In this document: piece by piece, positions 46,301-58,644 of the stretch
How the letters are laid out: each line of letters starts with the position of its first letter
Position numbering within the stretch: the first letter of the stretch is position 1
NCBI GenBank assembly: GCA_016165875.1
Contig: JABBOT010000002.1
Span: 32,043,642-32,107,641, forward strand
Origin: Acanthopleura granulata
Taxonomy: Eukaryota > Mollusca > Polyplacophora > Chitonida > Chitonidae
Length of the DNA stretch: 64,000 nt
Direction: 5' to 3'
Notes under the pieces: model-generated
Seen by the model: only the letters and a program-made list of their open reading frames with translations
What the model was told of the DNA's origin: nothing
Database searches by the model: none
Made by a program: the position numbers and the translations under genes

Positions 46301-49300
46301 TCAGACTACAGTGCTTAAATTTTCAGTGAGTACAGATATAATGTACATGTCCTTTCGTCTCAAATGCTGTTGACTGACTACATTAAATCTGTTCTGCAAT
46401 ATCATGCGATTTCTTGAGAGACAATTCATTTCTGACTGCTGACAATTTTCTACTGTCTTTGATATGCATACATACTCACTTTTATGTTGGAAATAAACAT
46501 TTTAAGAGATACTGCTTTGAAATGATGGAGAATCAAGGTTGACTATGGAATGAGTGTACCGGTACTATTAATTTTTTGAGGCCTCATTCATAATCTACTT
46601 TGGGTATATTCCTTTGGATTCCAGTGTGTTTTGTTGGGTTTCATGAGATTGGACAATACTGCACGGTAGGCATGTCGACTGGACCAAGGCAAAACCATGT
46701 GGAAACGACCAAGATAATGACAAGCTGTCGTATGGGAAAAATATCTGACCAAAAGCAATTTTAAGTTGAGAGTACCTCCCATTCCAACGGTACTTGCTGT
46801 GTTTCTCGTTGATTGGCAACGCATGGCGATATTGATGGCAGTATTGCAGTGTTTCCACCATGCTGAGTCTTTGTTCAAAGGCTCAGTCTCATCGATATGT
46901 CATGCAGATGTCACCGTCGGGTGTAAGAAATGAGGGTAAGGGCGCTAACAACGCTCGTAATGGCCAACAACTGACAGTGTAAATAAGTGGCAGCGTCAAC
47001 ATCAAAGCACCCTGGGAAACCTTTCTGTCTGGTTTACGTGTCTTTATAGAGCCAGGGGAATCAATAGTTACCCTCATCTTCATATGATGACGCGGCCAAT
47101 TCGGGTTAAGCACAAGCAAAGTTCGTTTAGAAATTGTCTCAAACATCCGGCTGAAAGAACACAAATGGGGGCACCGGAAGTCCTGGTGATTGATTTTTGG
47201 CTTCGTGCAGTGGACATATACAATATACTTGTCGCATTGCGCTTCAGTGCATAATCACTAGATTTAACTATGATGGGGAAGTGGATTTTAGTGCCGCTTC
47301 AGAACTGTTATATTCCTTGAGCCTGTGCAATATCGATAAGGTCAAAAGGCAAGGTTAATGGCTGTGACCTCGTTATTGTTGTTAAATCTATATCCAGCAT
47401 TGGCTATTCAGCTCACACAGACTCAGTCGCAGGTCAAACTAAATGATGAACTAATATCACGCTTAAGACTCTCGCAAGTCTAAATTGACGAGAGAAACTC
47501 ATTGTAGTGGATCTTTAGAAACCTCGCCCGGTCACCCACTGTTAACATTGTCCAAATGAAGATGGCCACTAAAAGAGATTATCCCGCTATTCTCATCAAT
47601 CTTTCTTACAAAATTTTGCTGTATTTATACTGTGGTTAGTTGAAGTCTTGTGCCCTAATGAGAAACTGTATTCTAGCCCAACATTAATTGGACTTGTCTA
47701 AAAGAATATGAGGTATTTAATAGACGCGGCCTCCAGTGTACTTGGATGTGGTTTATACATTCCAAGGTTCTTTGTTTCTTACGAAATATGAAATATGAAT
47801 GGGTCAGATCGATCGACCTACATGATACATGAACATAAAAGTGAAAAAAAATTGTACAGAGTCGTTCAGAAATACAGTAGATCAGAGACTTTTATACCAG
47901 AACCCAAACAAAATACATCAGGACATTGTATTCAGAATAGGTCAGCAGTACCTCAGAGAGGAATGACAAGAAACACCTGGAAAGAATCACCCAGAGAAAT
48001 TATACGGAACAGGTCAGTTGACCGTTCATGGAACAGCACAAAGAAACCCTCACATCATAAAATAGTACAGAGAAATACCTACATAAGGCGTGGAAAAAAA
48101 CTTAGATAGTCAGCTACGGTCAGGGCTGTCAGTAAAATGCGGATGGTTCCAAATGGCCGAGGGAAGATAAACCGTAGAGGGAAGCGGTAGTGATTATCAG
48201 CTGAAGAAAGCACCGAGAGAATCCTCCATAAAGATATTTGTGAAAAGTCAGAGGAACATCAAAGAGAATCAAAAAATAAAGACATTACAAAATCAGTACA
48301 ATCTGTGGAACACGGGTCTGCATTGTCCCAACCAGTTTGCATTAACATATTGATCACGAATAACTCTATTATGCTCTCCGAAAGCCTGGATAATTTCCAT
48401 ATAGATAGAACTCGAACTGGAAGCCATCAAAATATTCCTCTAGTAAAATTATTACCGTAGTGCTTGCTTGCCAGTTTTCGCCAGTATTCGTGGCCAAAGT
48501 CATACCGTCTACACTCTGTCAGCATATTCAACGTGTTTCCAGCGACTGCAATTACCAAATAGAAAATCTGGGCATAAATATACAAACAACATTGAGTGCA
48601 TGGTCCCGCGGAGGTGGATCAAGCCTTTACACTCGTCCTTCACCTTTATCAGACAATTTGCCGTGTGCAAACACTCAAGAGAATCCGTCATGCTCTTATG
48701 GCTTTTTAAATTCATACTGCATGTATGTCAAAACAAACAGATCAAACAGTGGTCATTAATTTTGGTTATTTCAGTACAGAATATTTTAGTATACCAAAGC
48801 TGGTTTTGTTTTCCCATATCCAGTATTTTTCGTGTTAGCACACGCAGTTAGTGCTATAAATTACTAAATTCCACTACAGTAATTGTTGTAGAAACATCTT
48901 GCTCGAAAATTTCATATAGCCAGTAAAAACAGCAATCTCAGCAAGATATCAAAACTAGAGTTATTCTCATTGAATTCCGATAATATTTCTCCAATGGGCA
49001 ACGTCGACTACTCTTGGGGAGCTGGTCAAATTACTGAAGCAGTACAGCTGTTGACAAATGTAAATGGGCAGATGGGTCTCGGTGTTTGAGCACCTGCTGA
49101 TTAGTTTATCACGACAGGGTAAACATGGCCATCAACACGTTACTCAAGACTCCACCGGCCATGCTATGTGGCGGAGGCTTGTCTCGGGCTGGATTCAGAC
49201 TTAAATACTGTATGCTTATTTGCCGCGATGCTTTCAAGAGCATGTTAACAAGAAATTTCGATGAACAAACCCCATTTGCTTCATTATAATTTGTATGCTT

Positions 49301-50480
49301 CCCAAATAAAAGGGTCTTTGTTACTGAAAGGTGGGTAGCTAATGTGAATGTTCACCCGACCTGTTAGAAATGGAGTGTATGCTTAAGTCATTAATGGGAA
49401 CGTTCAAACCCTCCAGAACTTCGATAATCAACCAGTGCCACCAGGAACTGTTCACAACCACCATCACTAGACGCCCCGCAGACTTTAAAGTGGTGACTGA
49501 CGCCTAGGACAGGCTCTAAAGCACATTTGATTCTGCCATTCTGAAATCCTCAGTCCCTCCTTTCATGAGAATCGACCTCAGAGCCCACTGCGCTAAATTC
49601 TTAAGAGAGGTTGCATGTCTGTACCTAAGAAGGACATCTAGTGGGAAGGTGTTAGCTTCCACTTAGGTTGCTTTTTGCTGCGTAACATCAACACGTCACT
49701 TGGCCTTCGTTCACCATGAGAAACGACTTAAGGGTTTCCAGCTGGCTTGGTCATCGTCCACCAAATGAGGATCTGTAGACTCCCTAGAAATGGTTAAAAG
49801 CCGTTTGTGTTTAATGTGCCGACGTCTGTTACATAGCATTGAGTACTCGTCACGTTGCTGTAGAGAACCTGTAAAGTCATACAAATTACATTTGGCTAGT
49901 TGCATTTGTGCTTCGATTTATTTACTTTGTACAAGGATACTTCGTTCACGTGCCTTCTTGAAAAATCCCCCAAATTGTGTAATCACTACTTGGTCATTAT
50001 GTATGTTGTCAATGGCTCATTACACCGGCGTTCGAATGGCTTATTAACCATGAACTGATTGGATGAGACTCGGCATATGCTTATCTCTCTTCTAATCTAA
50101 CAACTGCTCACAATGACATCTCAGTGAACAACAGGCTTGGAGTGGTGGAAAACACGTCGCTATGATGCCGACGTAGTGCAAACAGTCTTTACAAGAACTG
50201 ATCGTGGATGTGAAGTTACAGGTTAGTTTGTGACAGATTATCACGGTATTTGCGAACCTATATCGTATTTTGCTTAGATTTTGAGGGTTGCAAGACTCAG
50301 GAGGCTTTATGAAATTTTCGAACTGACTGCAAGAAATTAACGTTCGACGTTTGCAAATATATATTGTGTGACTGGTTTATGGTTTACATCAGACGCCTCA
50401 ATGTGGTTGTTCAAGTGGACGAATCTATTGCTTTTCTCAGTTGTGTTCTTAACGTTACATTTCACGTTTGATATGTATAT
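43390..50480. other. non-coding, no gene seen
   Basis: No exon or known family recognised. Near 44466-44715 two diverged direct copies (period about 146, starting tttgtttc...aacactg) are visible. Three overlapping minus frames at 46588-47164 were considered and not accepted. Confidence 0.4.
44466..44715. repeat. diverged ~146-bp direct repeat, two copies
   Basis: Both halves share tttgtttc, aacactg, a gaattgg-like segment, ttattt/cgattgtt, acaatact and a gaatgaaa segment in the same order. Similarity is moderate and read by eye. Confidence 0.4.
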
Positions 50481-50489
50481 ATGTATACT

Positions 50490-50823
50490 TGGGTTTTACG
50501 CCGTACTCAACAATTTTCAGTTATATGACGACGAAGAATCGTTAGATTGTAAATACATATATATACTAAGTCTTGTGGCAGGGCGAGTCCATGCCGCCAA
50601 ACTGCTGCCGCCATTGGAACATCATGTCGAAGGCACGAGAAATGATACCCCACCCAGTCACATTATACTGATACCGGGCATAACAGCCCTGTTTCCCTGC
50701 TTTAACCTCTCAGTGCTGAGCGCCAAGCGAGACAATTACAAGTGCCATTTTCAAAGTCTTTGGTATGACCCGACCCGGAATTGATTCCGGATATCCCGAT
50801 CCCAAGTGGGACGCTCTAACCAT
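50490..50823 (-). mobile_element. second tRNA-derived SINE family, near full length
   Basis: Read on the minus strand, from 50823: aatggttagagcgtcccact, then cttgggatcgggatatccgg and gaatcaattccgggtcgggt (tRNA-like head with A- and B-box regions), a body distinct from the main SINE, and a 3' block that on the plus strand reads gggttttacgccgtactcaa then caattttcagttatatgacg. The 3' block resembles the tail block of the main SINE, so the two families may share a LINE partner. Confidence 0.75.
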
Positions 50824-50829
50824 TTCACG

Positions 50830-53800
50830 TTTGAAGTTGCAAATACTACATGGAAAAATTTATTGTTTAGTAAATACTGATTATTCCAAATTATGTCAGC
50901 AAGGGTTTTGATCAGACGTATACATGTAACAGATGTTCTGACAAAACGAAGCTTGACGTCATAGTCCCAATCAAATAATCATGTAGAGAAAGGTGGTGGC
51001 TAATTCTCGTGACTGCCAGAAGGATTTCTCAAGGGGATGATAGGTCTGTAATTATCCAAGTCCTTGTCCACTGGCGGACGACCAGCCCCCACTTATCGCC
51101 CTGATGACAAGGAAGTGAAGTAATGGACATAATTATGACCCTACCTGTCATGCGTCTCCTAAAGGCACTTAATGCCTGCTGTCGCCAGCAGCTTCGTCTT
51201 TCCAAGGCCCAGAACAGGGATTTTTTGCAGACAGGAGACCACAGAGCTGCCGCTGGAACTAGGCGTCACTTCCGTTCCTGATGTCCATTAAACCTTGTTT
51301 CACCCAGTGTTGTCTTCTCACCACCAATCATGGACGTCATATATAAAGCCGGTCTCCGCAAAACCTTTCCGCGCATATATGTATGTTTGCAAGCGTTCAG
51401 TTTTGTCCCGTTTTCATTCAATTGACGCCCGCGCCCTAATGCCTTCTGATTCAATCGACATTCGCTTTAAATAACAATTACAGTTTCACAGTTACTTTCG
51501 CTGCTCGTACCATTCATGACGTTTGGCCTCTATCAACTCCCTCGTATGACTGCTCTACAGCTCAATCACAGCAATTAAAGACCAGTCAGTTTAAACGCGC
51601 CAGCATTCTTGTTGTGTTTTTTCCCCTGAAGTTGCGAACTCGCAAAGCTGACTATCTATGCTGTCAGGTCTGTAACACCATTGTAAACACAAAAACGTGG
51701 GACTCATGAAGGAAGCTGCTAAGAACTACAGAGCATTGCGATGAAAGCTTGTGTTTTTTTTTTGTTTTTTTTTTTTGTTTTTTTTTTAGCTGTTACAGTA
51801 CTTGAAGATTTCCGTATGGTTCCGGTTTTGAAACACATCAAGACAATTTCCAGGACTGTGCAGCACATATGGCGTGTCTCAAATATTTTAAATTTTCAAC
51901 TGTGCTACCCTGGTTCTTAAACTGATTTCACACCCCCTGAAAGTTTTAGACTCAAATCAGATTTTAATTCGATTATTTTCTTAGCCTTTCCAAATTATTT
52001 ATCAAGGAATCTTAGCGGCAAAATAAGCTATTTTAGATTTACCAGATTGATATCTGTGACAATTGTAAGGATTACTACTGTTGTGTGAAGGACAGTCATA
52101 ACCTAACATAAAATACAGATTTTATAATTTGCCCTGCAGTTTGGTTTACTTTGATAGTCGTCAACTACAGATCGCCTCTGACAGGTGCCCTTGTTGAACG
52201 ACACCCATTGCCGACCAACGAAAGTGTAACCCCATAAATTGAGTCTGATGAATTCAGCCTGGATACTTGTTGTTTTATCCTCTGTCAAATTATCCGAGTG
52301 GTTTCGGTAGAAAAAAAAAGAGATATGCGTATGAAAAAAGTAGCACCATTATTGCGTGCTTGCGGAGAATTGGCGCGCCGGGTACACTTCGTCAAAATGG
52401 GTTTTTATTTGTATGCTGTGTGCACATACGATTCTCGAACTGTTTCCAATTCTTATTGGACTGGATGAGCGTATCGTTTAGCTGGAAAGCTTGGCCCTCA
52501 CAACAGGCAATCAATACGCTGCCGTGGTGCTATAAGCTCTCCGGTATGATGTATCACTGCATAACACAGCCATAAATCAGTGGCTCGCCAGAAATTAGTC
52601 GCCGACGACGGTGGATTACGCACTATAGGACGTAAAATAGGAGTGGAATTTGTCACGCTGTAATCATCCCAAGTCTTCTTGAATTTCACTGCAAAGTTTA
52701 TCCATGTATTTCAAGCTTGTGGAATACACGGTGTGCTGTGGCAATGTTCTGTTCGGGTGGGCAATAATTATATTCCAATACTTCTACGCAGACTTTTCAT
52801 CAAAGACATGTCTTTACTAGATTGCGTAATAGGTTCGCTCACGATACAGTATCCAGGAGTCATGTACCGGTACTTTGCATGTACTTTTGCAGATTTATTG
52901 CTCTACAACAGGGTATGTTTTCTATAGTGGAATTGCCATGTCTGTTGTTTCGCATTTTAGAGCGGAAAGTCAATTTGTAAATTGAATAGCCCCTAATGAA
53001 CAAGCGTGAAAGAGGTCAACATCAAAGAACCCTTGGGAAATGATGAGACTACCAGACCACGCAGAGGCTTGCCACCCCATTTGTCACAGTTCAGCTTTAC
53101 ACTGAGTCTCATTGCGCAGCGGCAGAAAACCATACTTAATTATTTGGTTATTTATGAACTGACAGTTCATGCTGTAATTAAGAATATTGCATTTACAGGA
53201 CAGTTGAGGCTGGATTGAACCATTTGACCTCGCTGGTCAAGGCTATTCAGGCCCGCCAAGCCTCAAACAGCCTTATCAAACAATAGCAAATTGGCTGAAA
53301 CTTTAGCGTCGTTACTATCTCGAAAGCGGAGTATTTCGGCACACAGACATATTAGCTCAATAGTTAGCCATGCCGCTAAAATAACCAATGATAGGGCTAA
53401 AATACCTCTAAAACATAACTTTAATTTGGGCGTGCAATTTCGTTAATTGATCTCAGAATACCTTATATACACGCATTTTAAATTTGTGTTGAAATGAAAA
53501 ACATCTGTCACCGTAAGCAAAGAAATCTCGTATACAACATGCATTTGAATAACACAGACTGTGCCACAAGCTGTTGCCATATTCATGTTACAACGTTGTG
53601 TGCATATATATTGAGTCAAGACAATGGGGACGAAAAATGAAGAAAAAAAAAAAACTCCGAAAACTAGGTCAACCAACTGTATAGCCGCCGCATGCCTAAT
53701 GAGTCTCAACTTTGCTGATTGTGGGAAGTGAATAAGACTCATTGAAGGATTATGGTTGCAAAGAAAAAGCCAAACAAGCGTCATCGTACGCGTCTGTATG

Positions 53801-56800
53801 CTTGGAATCCAATAAAAGAATTTGTCTCAAATCCATCTAGGGAATATGATTTAAATCTAACAGGGTAATATTTTGAAAATCAGTCAAGAGAATAAGTTGT
53901 AAATCTAACATGTATTCAGTGTAATATGCCTTTTTCACCACAGTGCGTCTGCCTTTGTGGCCCAAATGTGGCTAAAATAAGACCTTGAACTGATCAGTCC
54001 ACGTGCATCTAAAGGTCAGTTTAGGCCAGGCTTGGCCAGTGTCCTGTAGAAATTGCGTGTAGCACTTGGGTTGGGAGTCTAGTATACATGCCGTAATCGA
54101 CCAGATCTTTTCCCGGAAGGCAGTGTTGTGACTGCCCTCGACTGGCATGTTAAGCCACTCCGAAATGCTTCACAGTACTGTCTCCGGATCAGCAGATAGC
54201 ACTTGTGATTGGCAAACCACTAACACAGGGTATTATGCCTATGCCGTCTTCCTTAATTAGTCGATGGAGTGTTTTGCATATTTATACGACATGGTTTTCA
54301 CAGTCTGATTAACAATTGTTTATCGGAAAAAAACACCCCAGGAAAACTCGTCACTATTGCAGTTGGCATTCCATATACGTCATAGATAAGCCCTTGCGCT
54401 TATATGTGACACGCCGTCAGTTTTGAGGTGTAAAAGAGGTTAAACCGTAATATCAAATCCACCCCATCGTTTACTTAAATTGACGTCACAGCACGCATGC
54501 CCCATAAACGGTCAGGCTTATTAGGAATTTTCATATCTATCTTATGATTCGTTATATGGAACTGAATGACCCGGCCCACGTCACAACCCATCTATGCAGA
54601 TACTGGAATGGATTTTGGTGTGCCGGATTTAAAAAATTCAAACCGAAATTTTAATATACAGAAGAGAGAGACATTGGCTGTATTGTAGTGAATGGCTTAA
54701 TGCATTTGTCATATATTTGTCAACTTTACATCCTTGATGATTTTTATACGATAGGATAAGACAAACCCAGTTTGTGTTGGGAGGCTAATGAGGTTTAAAA
54801 GTCATATAATTGCATGAAAGGCAAATGTGAATTCTTACATATATTGACGTTTCTTCTAAAGCAATGCTACATTTATCTACAAATTTAAGAATATTGATGT
54901 ATGTTGTCGTTATATTACATGAGCATGACACGCACTTTTGCGCGTAGGTATATAATTACCAGAGACGCATTTCCTGCATATTAATATTTATAGGATATAC
55001 AACCAGCTGTTTCTGTGTAAATGCAATATTTATTACCGGTACTTTATTTTAATATATTTCATCTTGGTTATCAAAATTATTCTCGAGCCCATGTAAGCAC
55101 ATTTACTCTATTATTTATAGATTCCAGTTGCTGGGCTCCTGCGCGTTATATTGATTGAAGTATGAAAGTAATGACATACATGTTAGACATTTAAACGAAA
55201 TAACCACTTGACCTATGCAGGAATGACAGCAGACCGACAAAATAGCTTCAGAGACCCCGCGGAGAGATGGCCACATTTTGACGATAATTGTGGGTTTATG
55301 ATTTACCTCTCCGAGAGCCTAATAGCCGTGCAATAAACGTGCTCATATCGGGCTGAGGGCGACGTCGTCGTTTGACTTCAGACAGGTCAGGTCAGGTGAA
55401 TCTCGTAACAGAAGACAGCATGTAAGCTGACCCCGTGGAGTTTTTCAAATGACACCGGCGTGTAAAGTGGGCCTATACTCTCGCTGGAGTACCATAGATG
55501 AAAGTGGAGGATCAAGATTCATTACTGGCTCAGGTGCGAGCTATTGTTTCTTCAAAGCGGCAGCCAAACAGCGCTTTTCTTTAAGTGCATACGTTGGTCA
55601 CGCTATCTCATTTCCATAGTGATTGATGTATTGAAGCAATTCCAAGACAGACCCGGGTCGCCGAGTTGACCAGAGTTGTCCGAGAGCACGTGTTGACCGC
55701 TCCGAACGGCCTCCTCACATCTGCATGATTTATTCTACTTACCGGTCAGGTCAGGTTTTATCGGCTATTGCTGAAGCTACCAATAAAGATCCACCTGCTG
55801 ATCGAAGCCGCAATGCTGTTTCATGTCATATAAACAACCGACGAGGTGCTTCCAGATCTGGGACAAACTGTGTGCATGCATATATATCAGTCACTATGCA
55901 AGAGACCTAGATAGATTGCCACTGCCCAGGGGGACAGGGGTGGGTCGGTGCGGGGTGGAAGAATATTAATGTTATCTGCTCTGCTCTGTGTCTGGTTTCA
56001 GATTATACGGGGTCTCCATGACGTCATATCGCCATGTTGTTTTGAGAGTGGTGAATGCTAAAACGCTGCGTGTCCGATCCGACAGGAAGGGAAATAGGCA
56101 CGTCTTGGAGGTTTATCTCAACAAGCTTCAAACAGCTGAGAGAACAACCACGTGTTCTATTGGGGCAAACAATCGATAACACCAAGAGGGATTAAAGGCA
56201 GCACCTATTGTAAAATAACGATAAATTAAACACAAACAGCAAGAGTGGCATTAAGGATAAAATGCAGAAAGATAACGAAGGCTACATAGACGAGGGCTGC
56301 GTTACAGACAAAAGAACGTGTAGCATAAGTGACATAAAAATGCATACTTAAAAGCAAGCAGTTAATAGTTAACAACCACTGTTATTACACGTGCATGTTT
56401 CATATGCGTTTAGTGTTATTCAGCACTTTTGACGTTTGCGCCATTTTGCCAGCATGTCTTCCAGAAGCATCTCTTGACGTCGCCACACTAGTGATGTTTT
56501 TTTGGCTTGGTGAATTTTTTAGGACACGAACGAAAAAACCAAAATACCCCCAATAACAATGTTGTAGTATTCTGCAGAGAAAAAAATCCACGAGGAAAGT
56601 AAAATAAAACGTCTGTTTCATTGGATAATCTGCCTTTTCGTCCACATCTGGCCAATAAAATACAGTGTCATGCAATTCAAATTTGAAATTATGGGACTTA
56701 CGACTGGACATAAGAAAACAAGATGCCCATGTAAAATATGAGGATCACCCCCTTTACAAATGTATGTAGGCCAGGTCGATCCCATTTAGAATGCAATTTT

Positions 56801-57755
56801 AGATGAAAGGTCACGCGCAGGGTGGAAGTTATCAGGAACATTTCTGGTCAATTATCGATATTAGGTAATAGTAAGCGAAGCCCGCCAACGGACAAAACAA
56901 CTTGGAGTCAAATTTCCAATGACCAGTATCATCGATAAATTAAGCACCACAATCTATAAAATATATATAACAGTAACGGAAGTTACTTACATGGAAGCAG
57001 AAATACAAAAGTCTCCAATAATGTTCCAATGGGAAGTCAGATGTGTGTGAAATACATTACGTGAAATGCTGTACGCAGTCCACAACTCATTTTAAACATT
57101 GAAAATTCCATATTTGTATTATACCCAGTATTCTTCTGTAAATCAAGAAAACGTATAAAAGCATCTCCGTTTCGTTTTATTGAAACTATTCATATAAATA
57201 CAGTAGTGATATTAAAATTGTGCCAATTTTATACGGTCCCTCTACAGTGTTTTTCATTAACGTCAAATACAACCCAAACTAATAGACAGTATAGCAATGC
57301 TTAACCACTAATGCCTCTGTGCACACAGACTTATGGCCACGCGACTGGCTGGAATCAAAATGGTTTTTAGGGGTCCACGCCGTCCTGACTCGCCGTTTCT
57401 ATTTGTTCATTTTGCCGCCTGTTATATATGCCAGACGACCTCGCAATTCATTGTGAAATTGCATTTTACAACTTCCTAATAATTTGCCTACTTAAATTAG
57501 GTGCTATTCATTATGTGACTGGATGGGGATTCTCTTCGCGCCTTGTAGAATATATCTCATTATCCACTGATTTGCTGAAACAGTAAACATTTACCTCGTA
57601 AAAGGCTGATCTAGTTAAACAGCCAAATGTTCCTCACAGGCGCGGCTATTAGTCAAGCTAGACATTCTGATTCGAGTCGGTTCGCTAAAGTGCCAGGAAG
57701 GGGCTTCCGTGGAGGGTGGAAACGGTGAAGCGTGATGTGTTCAGCCGGCCTCACG
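50830..57755. other. non-coding, no gene seen
   Basis: No gene, exon pair or known repeat recognised. A poly-T tract with single G interruptions lies near 51755-51788. Short frames here have no supporting features. Confidence 0.4.
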
Positions 57756-57759
57756 GATA

Positions 57760-58640
57760 CAGGCTGTTAGTCACGTGTGCACAGGTTAATGGTCACGTGT
57801 CAGTATGATCGCCGTACACAGGTTAATCATCACGTGGTCACATGATCCATGTACACAGGTTAATGATCACGTGTCGGTATAATCACTGCACACAAGCTGA
57901 TGATCACGTGTCGGTATGATCTCTGAACACAGGTTAATGATCATGTGTCATTATGATCACTGTACACAGACTAATGATGACCTGTCAGTATGACCTCTGT
58001 ACACACTCAAATGGTCACATGTCAGTATGAGCTGTGTACACAGGCTAATGATCACAGACAATATGATCATATGTTCACAAGCTAATGACCACGTGTCAAT
58101 ATGATCTCTCTACACAGGCTAATGGTCACGTGTCAGTGTGATCCCTGAACACAGAGTAAGATCAGTATGATCACTGTACACAGGCTAATTATCACAGGCA
58201 ATATGATCACTGCCCACAAGCTAATGATCGCGCGTCCATGTGATCACTGCACCCAGGCTAATGACCAGGTGTCAGCATGATCACTGTACACAGGCTAATG
58301 ACCACGGGTCAATATGATCTCTGCACACAGATTCATAATCACGTGTGAGTATGATCACAGTACAGAGGCTAATAGCCAGGTGTCAGCGTGATCCCTGTAC
58401 ACAAGCTAATGATCATGTGTCATTATGATCACTGTACACAGGCTAATGGTCACATGTCTGCTTTATCACTATATCATAGTAATGGTCATTTGTTAGAATG
58501 GTTTCTACACACTGGCTGATGGCTATATATAGTCATAAGATTCATTAGGTCTATATGATCACTAGACACCAAGGCATTGTCTTAAGGCCTGTACGATCCC
58601 AGAATGGCCTTATGCCCATGTAATACCTGTACACAGGCCT
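57760..58640. repeat. 37-bp minisatellite rich in CACGTG
   Basis: About 23 diverged copies of a unit like ggttaatgatcacgtgtcgg plus tatgatctctgaacaca. The gatcac/gatcat anchor occurs at 57865, 57902 and 57939 (period 37). At least eight copies keep the palindromic E-box CACGTG; others carry one-base variants. No spacer/repeat alternation of the CRISPR kind is present. Confidence 0.88.
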
Positions 58641-58644
58641 TTTG

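Noticed and set aside
46588..47164. Overlapping minus frames of 88-96 codons
   Set aside because: A frame containing HALPINEKHSKYRWNGRYS looked protein-like and may be a transposon remnant, but no family, start or splice context could be supported.
55988..56179. Possible last exon after a ctggtttcag acceptor-like site
   Set aside because: Sixty basic codons with no recognisable family and no partner exon or donor in reach.
57760..58640. CRISPR-like regular array
   Set aside because: Units are head-to-tail degenerate repeats without unique spacers in an animal genome; a minisatellite.
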